7,669 nt of DNA from Flammeovirgaceae bacterium UBA2786 (lineage in GTDB: Bacteria; Bacteroidota; Bacteroidia; Cytophagales; Cyclobacteriaceae), in assembly GCA_002352225.1 (NCBI GenBank), contig DEIA01000015.1, positions 1,398-9,066 on the forward strand, in the 5' to 3' direction. The translations under genes were made by a program, and so were the position numbers. Position 1 is the stretch's first letter; the number at the start of each line of letters is the position of its first letter. Positions 1 through 4,675 of the stretch are shown in pieces. The notes below the pieces were generated by a model. The model saw only the letters and a list, made by a program, of their open reading frames with translations, ran no database searches and was not told where the DNA came from.

Positions 1-127
1 AGGTTTCGGTAAGGGGTTTACTTCCGCCAAAGAGCCAGATTAATTTTTCATAATCTTGAGAACCAATAGGTTGCGAAGTACTTACGGCATAGAGGGTGGC
101 TCCAGAGGTGCGAAAGAAGACGATCAT
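1..127 (-). CDS. purL: Phosphoribosylformylglycinamidine synthase, N-terminal 42 codons (runs off the left edge)
   Basis: The minus-strand frame opening with ATG at 125-127 encodes a start of the form MIVFFRT..., then LYAVSTSQPI, then EKLIWLFGGSKPL. This matches, from memory, the N-terminus of the long single-chain PurL of Bacteroidota (MI-FFRT...V-AV...L-WLFG--PL). That cytoplasmic enzyme is about 1200 residues and makes FGAM from FGAR, glutamine and ATP in purine synthesis. Only the first 42 codons are present, so no catalytic residue can be checked. The frame is open upstream for about 27 codons with no further ATG before a TAA; homology points to the ATG at 127. No Shine-Dalgarno is visible, and a TATTTTTG box lies 17 bp upstream. 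The gene is divergent from the plus-strand gene at 344. The assignment rests on the N-terminal pattern alone. Confidence 0.82.
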   Translation of the reverse strand, partial: MIVFFRTSGATLYAVSTSQPIGSQDYEKLIWLFGGSKPLTET

Positions 128-144
128 AGTGGTGAGCGTAAGCA

Positions 145-152
145 CAAAAATA
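145..152 (-). promoter_or_regulatory. Candidate -7 box of purL (TATTTTTG)
   Basis: Read on the minus strand this is TATTTTTG, an exact match to the Bacteroidota -7 consensus TAnnTTTG, 17 bp upstream of the purL ATG. I see no convincing TTG -33 element at the expected spacing, so this is a motif match only. Confidence 0.4.
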
Positions 153-210
153 CGAAGCGGAAGGGAAAGGCGAAAAGATTTAGGAAGAGGGAATGTGAGG
201 GATGATTATT

Positions 211-280
211 CCATGCAGTCGGGTCTTCCGACCCCACTGGTTAGTGCTCTTGTAAGAAGTCAGGTTGAAAAACCTAACTT
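211..280 (+). repeat. 70-bp two-hairpin REP/BIME-like repeat, copy 1
   Basis: The element contains two hairpins. The first pairs CAGTCGGGTC (216-225) with GACCCCACTG (230-239) around a TTCC loop, with one mismatch. The second pairs AAGTCAGGTT (257-266) with AACCTAACTT (271-280) around a GAAA loop, with one mismatch. It matches 1806-1875 at 63 of 70 positions by hand alignment, same orientation and same length; the shared sequence may begin 1-2 bp earlier. It lies between the divergent purL and the gene at 344, about 65 bp upstream of the latter's probable start. The architecture, two related palindromes in opposite orientation, is that of REP/BIME elements, which are mobilised in trans by RAYT transposases. 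No transposase is in the window. Confidence 0.85.
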
Positions 281-330
281 TTGCTGCAATGTCGAACTCA
301 ATATAGCGTTTACCCTTCACTTTTTTATCG

Positions 331-337
331 TACTTTG
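331..337 (+). promoter_or_regulatory. Candidate -7 box for the gene at 344 (TACTTTG)
   Basis: TACTTTG is the TAnnTTTG-type box with one base fewer between TA and TTTG. It ends 6 bp before the GTG at 344. If it is used, the mRNA begins at or very near that GTG, which would argue against the longer TTG start at 281, since that lies upstream of the box. This is a motif-only inference. Confidence 0.35.
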
Positions 338-343
338 CCGGCC

Positions 344-727
344 GTGTTAACAGTAATTCAATTCTGGCGTAAAGGTTTTCTGTCTCGTTTAGTGGCTGCC
401 GTGCTTGCTTTGTATCTGTTCGACATTAGTGTGGATTTTCAATATCACTGTGATATAGAGGATAATACTACTATTAATGAAATTGAAAGTATGAGTGAGT
501 TGGTATTGGAAGAAGTAGCCGACTTTGAAGGTCTGTTCGAAGAAATTCCAGAATCCGATCGCGAACCTGGTGCTAAAGTTTCTTTCTTGCTGGTTTTCCT
601 GTTGCCTGTTCAATTTGGGTTTCAGCCGGCTTTTCAAATTACTGAAAGTAAATTTCATGCTAAAGACAAGTACGCATTCTACTCAGCTCATTTTCCTATC
701 TTAACCCCACCTCCCCGGCAAGCTTAG
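344..727 (+). CDS. Small acidic protein with N-terminal membrane or signal segment, unknown function
   Basis: The product is about 127 residues. It has a basic start with FWRK (residues 7-10), a hydrophobic stretch at about 16-30 (LVAAVLALYLFDISV), an acidic helix-like middle at about 37-74 (INEIES, then ELVLEEVADFEGLFEEIPESD), a second hydrophobic stretch at 79-93, and a proline-rich end (TPPPRQA). The pattern of an ISVD segment followed by INEIES and a run of acidic residues resembles short uncharacterised Bacteroidota proteins I have seen; I cannot name a function. No ATG precedes the conserved part. In-frame starts are TTG 281, TTG 335 and GTG 344; I chose GTG because a -7-like box sits just upstream and the TTG at 281 abuts the repeat. 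It is probably transcribed with the two genes downstream. Confidence 0.62.
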   Translation: MLTVIQFWRKGFLSRLVAAVLALYLFDISVDFQYHCDIEDNTTINEIESMSELVLEEVADFEGLFEEIPESDREPGAKVSFLLVFLLPVQFGFQPAFQITESKFHAKDKYAFYSAHFPILTPPPRQA

Positions 728-757
728 TTCTTAGTAAGTAAGAATTTTAACTAAGCT
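721..757 (+). promoter_or_regulatory. Nested inverted repeat across the stop codon (attenuator or weak terminator)
   Basis: AGCTTAG (721-727, containing the TAG stop of the upstream gene) pairs with CTAAGCT (751-757). Inside it TTCTTA (728-733) pairs with TAAGAA (739-744) around a GTAAG loop, leaving a six-base bulge at 745-750. An alternative pairing extends the outer stem to nine perfect pairs (721-729 with 749-757). Five T residues (757-761) run into the ATG at 762. The position between two co-directional genes suggests partial termination, mRNA processing or control of translation of the small downstream gene. The effect is inferred. Confidence 0.5.
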
Positions 758-761
758 TTTT

Positions 762-854
762 ATGTCTGGAAAATATAAAATCAATTTACTGTTTCTGCTT
801 TTTCTAGCGTTGTTGGTAGTGCTTGCGCTGCTAAGCAGCTGGTTTCAGAAATAG
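762..854 (+). CDS. 30-aa single-helix membrane peptide
   Basis: ATG at 762 opens a 30-codon frame ending in TAG at 852-854. The product begins MSGKYKIN, followed by an unbroken hydrophobic run of about 17 residues rich in Leu, Val and Phe (residues 9-25), and ends SSWFQK. This is the layout of a one-pass inner-membrane micropeptide: positive N-terminus, helix, short polar tail. It begins 34 bp after the upstream stop and ends 58 bp before the ATG of the HAEPLYID gene, on the same strand, so co-transcription is likely. No Shine-Dalgarno is seen, as is usual in this phylum. I do not recognise the family. An unpreserved chance frame is possible, but the clean membrane-helix composition and position favour a real gene. 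Confidence 0.5.
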   Translation: MSGKYKINLLFLLFLALLVVLALLSSWFQK

Positions 855-912
855 ACCTCTCGTTATTTATCCCATCACCTCGACTAGTTCTTCAACTATT
901 CACGATATAACT

Positions 913-1782
913 ATGTATAAAAATATTTTATTAATAGTCTTAATCTTCTGTGTTCAGCATTTGCGGGCGCAGGATCTTGATTCGCTGCGTGCCGTGCACC
1001 GTGAGTTAGACAGTTTGTTTATTTATGAAGTGGAGCGAAAGCCAACCTCGACAAAAGTGTTACATGCCGAACCGCTGTACATCGACTTAATCCGTGATCT
1101 TGGTGCGCGAAAAGGCGAGCAGGAATGGAACCTTGGACTTGGTCTTACCGATAATCTTCGTTATGATACGTACCAGACATTAATTGAGTACGAATGGGCA
1201 CCGGTAAACCGGTTAGGTTTGGAGGTGGAGATTCCATTAATAATTATTGCACCTTATAAAAACGGAAACGACTCTATTCCATCCAGCCGCATGGAAAGTT
1301 TAAAGACAGCCGGGCAATGGTCTTTCTTTGTTTCAGAGCGTTTAAAAACGTCTATGGCCGTTGGCTACATAAACGAATTTGAGTTTTCTGATCTTGATAA
1401 TTTTGGAAAATCGTTTATGAGGGGGAATATATTCAACCCATTTTTTGTTGTAGCCAAACGTTGGGGTAATAATTATCATACGTTGATTTACACGGGACCT
1501 CGAATAGAACGCGAGTTCAAATCAAAAGCATGGCATAGCCGGTATGATATAAATACAAGTTTCCATTATATGATTTCGGGCACCCGCAATTTTATTGGGG
1601 TGGAAATAAATAAAACTATTCAGTCTAGTGGTTTTGATGCAGTAGTGAGGCCCCAAATGCGGGTGGGAATTGCACCCAATTTTCTGATTGGAATATTAGG
1701 GGGAGTTCCATTAAACCGCGACAATCAACGCTTCAGTATGTTTATGCGATTAATCTGGGAGCCTGGAAATGTAAAACACTGA
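913..1782 (+). CDS. HAEPLYID-family exported protein, probable outer-membrane protein
   Basis: The 289-residue product starts with a signal peptide (MYKNILLIVL, hydrophobic core to about 15, likely cleavage after the RAQ at 18-20). It contains the exact motif HAEPLYID at residues 51-58, followed by LIRDLGARKGEQEWN, the signature for which I recall this Bacteroidota family being named. The rest is rich in alternating polar and hydrophobic stretches with aromatic residues (GLGLTD near 75-80, LGLEVEIPLI near 101-110, the last strand FSMFMRLIW near 274-282), which suggests an outer-membrane beta-barrel. No function is established that I can name with confidence; there are no catalytic motifs. The ATG at 913 is the only start that gives a proper signal peptide. 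It is the last gene before the second 70-bp repeat and probably shares a transcript with the two small genes upstream. Confidence 0.85.
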   Translation: MYKNILLIVLIFCVQHLRAQDLDSLRAVHRELDSLFIYEVERKPTSTKVLHAEPLYIDLIRDLGARKGEQEWNLGLGLTDNLRYDTYQTLIEYEWAPVNRLGLEVEIPLIIIAPYKNGNDSIPSSRMESLKTAGQWSFFVSERLKTSMAVGYINEFEFSDLDNFGKSFMRGNIFNPFFVVAKRWGNNYHTLIYTGPRIEREFKSKAWHSRYDINTSFHYMISGTRNFIGVEINKTIQSSGFDAVVRPQMRVGIAPNFLIGILGGVPLNRDNQRFSMFMRLIWEPGNVKH

Positions 1783-1805
1783 GTTGGTTGTGTTCCAGTT
1801 TTTTT

Positions 1806-1875
1806 CCATGCAGTCGGGTCTTCCAACCCGACTGGTTAGTACTATTATGAGAAGTCAGGTTGAAAAACCTGACTT
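1806..1875 (+). repeat. 70-bp two-hairpin REP/BIME-like repeat, copy 2
   Basis: This copy has one near-perfect and one perfect hairpin. CAGTCGGGT (1811-1819) pairs with ACCCGACTG (1826-1834), with a C-A mismatch closing the TTCC loop; AAGTCAGGTT (1852-1861) pairs with AACCTGACTT (1866-1875) around GAAA in ten perfect pairs. The reverse complement of the first hairpin matches the second at 18 of 24 positions, so the element is two related palindromes facing each other. It lies between convergent genes (ends at 1782 and 1909), where it could terminate transcription from both sides. A run of seven T residues (1799-1805) directly precedes it. It is in the same orientation as copy 1. Confidence 0.87.
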
Positions 1876-1908
1876 CAATTAAATATTACAAAAAATCAGG
1901 TCTACACT

Positions 1909-2679
1909 TTAATAAGAAAATAGCCACTTCATAAAGTCGGGTTCTGCAAAAGCATTAACCCAGCTATTATGGTTAACTCCACCGTATTCGGTGTACTTCA
2001 CGCTGGCTTTCAGCGATTTTAGTTTAGCAACCATGGTTTGAGATTCCTTTACGTTAACCACCACATCTTTATCGCCATGAAAAATCCAGAAGGGAACTTT
2101 GGCAGCTTGTTTTGTATACCGGGGTGCATCGCCACCTCCGCAAATAGGTGCAGCAGCTGCAAATAATTTTGGATAACGATATACCGCTTCGAAGGTACCC
2201 ATGCCGCCCATAGAAAGTCCGGTTATATACACCCGTTTTTTATTAACCCCTTCTTCTGAAATAAATTTCTTCACTAACTCTATGGCTGCACCCAAGGCTG
2301 TTGTTTCGGGTTTGGAGTAATCGAAAGAAATTGTAAACGGACTGGTTGAACGGTCTATTGTAACGTTACCCCAGTAATTGTCGGCAGGGCATTGAGGAAT
2401 TACCACGATAGCCGGAAAATCTTTACGATTTTCATCGGTAAGAAAAAGACTGGCTCCATGTGTTAATTGTTTTTCATTATCGCTCCCACGCTCACCGGCA
2501 CCATGTAAAAACAGAACCAACGGATATTTTTTATGTGGATCGTAATCAGGAGGCAGTAACAACCGATAGGGTAGCGAAAGACCGTTGGATGCCTGAAATG
2601 TTTTCTTTTGGTAAAGCGAGTCTTGCGCCAGTACGGGGAAAGTAAGTACAAGAACCAATGCAGTTATAATTATTTTCAT
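1909..2679 (-). CDS. Secreted alpha/beta-hydrolase esterase
   Basis: The 256-residue protein has a signal peptide (MKIIITALVLVLTFPVLAQ, cleavage near residue 19), then a single alpha/beta-hydrolase domain. The oxyanion-hole motif is FLHGAG (57-62), the nucleophile elbow GLSMGG places Ser156, the acid is in HGDKD (201-205, most likely Asp205), and the base is His237 in GVNHNSW. The PLVLFLHGAGERG and VVIPQCP blocks are typical of the prolyl-oligopeptidase-like, PHB-depolymerase-like and phospholipase/carboxylesterase groups often found as secreted carbohydrate esterases in Bacteroidota. The complete triad predicts an active periplasmic or extracellular serine esterase; the substrate cannot be read from sequence. 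The ATG gives the signal peptide. It has a TAACTTTA box 5 bp upstream and is separated from the gene behind it by a strong terminator, so it is probably its own transcription unit. Confidence 0.9.
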   Translation of the reverse strand: MKIIITALVLVLTFPVLAQDSLYQKKTFQASNGLSLPYRLLLPPDYDPHKKYPLVLFLHGAGERGSDNEKQLTHGASLFLTDENRKDFPAIVVIPQCPADNYWGNVTIDRSTSPFTISFDYSKPETTALGAAIELVKKFISEEGVNKKRVYITGLSMGGMGTFEAVYRYPKLFAAAAPICGGGDAPRYTKQAAKVPFWIFHGDKDVVVNVKESQTMVAKLKSLKASVKYTEYGGVNHNSWVNAFAEPDFMKWLFSY

Positions 2680-2684
2680 AGTGT

Positions 2685-2692
2685 TAAAGTTA
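2685..2692 (-). promoter_or_regulatory. Candidate -7 box of the esterase gene (TAACTTTA)
   Basis: On the minus strand the sequence reads TAACTTTA, one base from TAnnTTTG, and lies 5 bp before the esterase ATG. It sits directly after the hairpin terminator on the same strand, as expected for a promoter starting a new transcription unit. The spacing would give a nearly leaderless mRNA, so this box may be fortuitous. Confidence 0.35.
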
Positions 2693-2700
2693 AAATGAAT

Positions 2701-2734
2701 AAAAAAGCGCCAGTTGAGGCGCTTTTGTTTTTTT
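2701..2734 (-). terminator. Rho-independent terminator after the small lysine-rich gene
   Basis: AAAAGCGCC (2703-2711) pairs perfectly with GGCGCTTTT (2718-2726) around a six-base loop. On the minus strand the hairpin ends in a T run (complement of A 2701-2706), and on the plus strand it is followed by G and seven T (2728-2734), so it is symmetrical and could work in both directions. The minus-strand use fits: the 32-aa gene ends at 2747 and the esterase starts at 2679. Confidence 0.88.
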
Positions 2735-2746
2735 GAACCAGATTAG

Positions 2747-2845
2747 CTAGTTGCCTTTCTTGGCTCTTTTTTCAGCCCGCTTTTCTTTTAATGTTTTAAG
2801 AGGCTTCTTTTTTTCTTCCTTCTTTTTGTCCATTCCTTTTGACAT
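2747..2845 (-). CDS. 32-aa lysine-rich conserved small protein
   Basis: ATG at 2843-2845 opens a frame of 32 codons ending in TAG. The product begins MSKGMDKKKEEKKKP, continues with KTLKEKRAEKRAKK and ends GN; about 40 percent of residues are Lys. The layout (short MxKGxDKKK start, PxKTLKEKRAEK middle, basic end) matches small hypothetical proteins I recall as recurrent in Bacteroidota, whose function is unknown to me; a nucleic-acid or ribosome association is only a guess from charge. It starts 34 bp after the stop of the alpha/beta hydrolase on the same strand and is followed 13-46 bp later by a strong terminator, which supports a genuine gene at the end of a two-gene unit. The low-complexity composition makes chance similarity a risk. 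Confidence 0.75.
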   Translation of the reverse strand: MSKGMDKKKEEKKKPLKTLKEKRAEKRAKKGN

Positions 2846-2879
2846 AGCGATAAGGTTTTATTACCCGAAAATAAATAAT

Positions 2880-3686
2880 TTATTGATTGTGCAAAAGTTT
2901 GAAGATAAGATTGGAACTCATTCCAATCAACTCGTTGTGGTTGGCATTAAGCGAATGGTAATGCAACTGAGGCATCCGGTACTGTAATTTTTGTACGAGA
3001 GTGGCAGGTACAATTTTATCGCGTGTGCCCGCAACAAGCGTAATATGCATTTTATGATGATTTGCTAATTGGCCAAGTTTGGTAGCATGGCTCTTTAAAT
3101 GTCGGAAATTAACCCAGGAATTATACACCTGGCTTCGTTTCTGCTCACTATCCATTTGTCTTTGCGCAAAGCGGAGAAGTTTCCGGTCAATGATTCGGGT
3201 AAATTCCAATACAGAAAGGAGACGATTCCAAAGAGCAGGTTTTGTTACAATCCTATGAAACAATTTTCGGGAGAGGTAAGGATAGGTGACCAGTGCATAC
3301 CAAAACCTGAACTGGATTCCATCGGGGGCAAGCAGGGTGAGGGTTTGAACCTGGTTAGGAAATTGTTCGGCAATTGTAACACCAAACCTGCACCCAATAC
3401 TAAAGGCCACTACATGAAATTGAGTTATGCCGTTTTCATCCAAAAAGCGTTGGATCAACTCTTTCCATGTATGTTTTTTAATAGGGGTATTGCTTGCCCA
3501 AACACTGTTTCCATGATAAAACAGGTCGAAAATGTAATGCGTAAACTCTTGCTGGTCGGGTTCTATTATTTTGTTGAAAGCCAGATGGTTTTGGCCAAAA
3601 CCATGAAACCATAACACAACTGTTTTTCCAGTACCCGTTTTATGGAAATGGAGGGTATGACCATCGGGATGATGCACGTCAGGCAT
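2880..3686 (-). CDS. Cytoplasmic alpha/beta hydrolase with variant nucleophile elbow
   Basis: The 268-residue protein (ATG at 3686) has no signal peptide and one alpha/beta-hydrolase fold. WFHGFGQ at residues 27-33 gives the oxyanion loop, VVAFSIGCRFG places the nucleophile at Ser96, AGTRDKIVP gives the acid Asp223, and NANHNEL gives the base His250, so the triad is complete. The elbow is A-F-S-I-G, with Ala in place of the first Gly of GxSxG, which some family members tolerate. A basic helical cap at about 125-205 (FWYALVTYPYLSRKLFHRIV and following) covers the active site. The substrate is unknown. TTG 3692 and GTG 3689 are also in frame, but the TAAATTTG box at 3690-3697 overlaps the TTG, favouring ATG 3686. 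The 32-aa gene follows 34 bp downstream and probably shares the transcript. Confidence 0.85.
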   Translation of the reverse strand: MPDVHHPDGHTLHFHKTGTGKTVVLWFHGFGQNHLAFNKIIEPDQQEFTHYIFDLFYHGNSVWASNTPIKKHTWKELIQRFLDENGITQFHVVAFSIGCRFGVTIAEQFPNQVQTLTLLAPDGIQFRFWYALVTYPYLSRKLFHRIVTKPALWNRLLSVLEFTRIIDRKLLRFAQRQMDSEQKRSQVYNSWVNFRHLKSHATKLGQLANHHKMHITLVAGTRDKIVPATLVQKLQYRMPQLHYHSLNANHNELIGMSSNLIFKLLHNQ

Positions 3687-3689
3687 CAC

Positions 3690-3697
3690 CAAATTTA
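3690..3697 (-). promoter_or_regulatory. Candidate -7 box of the alpha/beta hydrolase (TAAATTTG)
   Basis: TAAATTTG is an exact TAnnTTTG match. Only three bases (GTG) separate it from the ATG at 3686. If functional, transcription would begin at or very near the start codon, giving a leaderless mRNA. There is no clear TTG at -33, so this is a tentative call. Confidence 0.38.
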
Positions 3698-3802
3698 ATC
3701 AAACCCTCCATTTGTTGGGTTAGAGAATATTTAGAAAGTTACAGAAGCGGTGAGTTGGGTTGTTTTCTGTTATTTATGGCTCAATTCGAATAATTAAGCT
3801 AA

Positions 3803-4546
3803 TTACTGGTTTTCTTTATAAATAGATGGTTTGCCGATTACAAGGCCTTTATTAATGAACGAAGTACCGCTCACATTAATTTCGGGTTCGCCAATGGCAT
3901 TTATGCGTACCTCATCTGAGGCATTTACCGTAAGGCGCCCTTCACCATAAATGTTGCTGCTAATGGTATGTCCATCCAGATTGCGGCTATCAATCTTATT
4001 TTCACCATACAAAACATACCGCTGTGTTTCGGCATTGCCCGCTTTAATTTTGATTCGGTTTTCGCCATACGCAACAACTTTAAAAAAACTCGCCTGCAAG
4101 GAATCTATCGTAATATGGGCACTGCCATATACCCGCAGCAGGAATTGATCTGCATTCACTATCTGGTTAATGGCTACATCCTGATTGCCCCTGATTTCGA
4201 GTAACCGTAAATCACGAAAGGTTATATGGGCCGTTACATTGGCGTTGTGGTAAATGCTTCGCTTATCATAATCGTCATAATACTCACGTTTATCAACAAT
4301 GCGGGCATCGTCTAAATAAATTTTCAACTTATCGCCCTCAACGGCTACGTTTATTTGGCCAGCGTTAATGTTGGAATAGGTGAGTTTAATAGACTCTCTA
4401 TCACCTTGTGTTAATACAAGATGAATTTTTGGAGATACGGTGATTTTACTGAAAGACCGTAAGTTTCTTTCAAATACTTGCTCCTGTGCGGTTGCCGCAA
4501 CGCTGGTAAACATTAGTACAACTGCCCATAAAACCGATTTTTTCAT
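3803..4546 (-). CDS. Secreted GIN-domain (DUF2807) protein with 20-residue beta-helix repeat
   Basis: The 247-residue product (ATG at 4546) opens with a signal peptide, MKKSVLWAVVLMFTSVAATA, with cleavage near residues 20-21. The mature part begins ERNLRSFSKITVSPKIHLVL, the standard opening of the putative auto-transporter adhesin head GIN domain (DUF2807), and continues as a series of short beta strands. YG pairs recur exactly every 20 residues at 140, 160, 180 and 200, each followed by a strand such as ENRIKI or EGRLTV, and a fifth variant turn (IGEPEINV) begins at 218. This predicts right-handed beta-helix rungs. No enzymatic motif is present; family members are periplasmic or surface proteins of unclear role. 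An ATG at 4558 adds MGIT before the signal and is less likely. It stands alone between two gaps of about 115-130 bp. Confidence 0.88.
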   Translation of the reverse strand: MKKSVLWAVVLMFTSVAATAQEQVFERNLRSFSKITVSPKIHLVLTQGDRESIKLTYSNINAGQINVAVEGDKLKIYLDDARIVDKREYYDDYDKRSIYHNANVTAHITFRDLRLLEIRGNQDVAINQIVNADQFLLRVYGSAHITIDSLQASFFKVVAYGENRIKIKAGNAETQRYVLYGENKIDSRNLDGHTISSNIYGEGRLTVNASDEVRINAIGEPEINVSGTSFINKGLVIGKPSIYKENQ

Positions 4547-4618
4547 AGTAATGCCCATTTTAGTACTATGACATTCTAAAAGCGACTAACCCCTACTGCA
4601 CCAAAAAATTATTTGCTA

Positions 4619-4641
4619 CCTAACCTTTTTACCGGGTTAGG
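4619..4641 (-). terminator. Candidate terminator downstream of the cytochrome c gene
   Basis: On the minus strand CCTAACC pairs with GGTTAGG around a nine-base loop, followed 10 bases later by a run of six T (complement of A 4606-4611). A second small hairpin (GCCC 4641-4644 with GGGC 4651-4654) lies just before it. It sits 35 bp beyond the cytochrome stop. The T run is not immediately adjacent, so the terminator call is moderate. Confidence 0.45.
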
Positions 4642-4675
4642 CCCAGCAAGGGGCAGATTTCCAATCCTTCTTAAT

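Noticed and set aside
96..350. Plus-strand frame of 84 codons
   Set aside because: It runs antisense to the purL start, through the 70-bp repeat, and its product has no recognisable domain or signal.
389..658. Minus-strand frame of 89 codons
   Set aside because: It is antisense to the 127-aa gene; the plus-strand product has a coherent membrane segment and acidic domain, and the minus product does not.
211..1875. CRISPR array
   Set aside because: There are only two copies 1.6 kb apart, each a double hairpin, with genes between them; no regular spacers and no cas genes.
3099..3614. Plus-strand frame of 171 codons
   Set aside because: It is fully antisense to the alpha/beta hydrolase, whose complete catalytic triad shows the minus strand is the coding one.
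3791..3805. AT-only inverted repeat (TAATTA on both sides of AGC) after the GIN-domain gene as a terminator
   Set aside because: The stem is only six A-T pairs and overlaps the stop codon; no T run follows on the minus strand.
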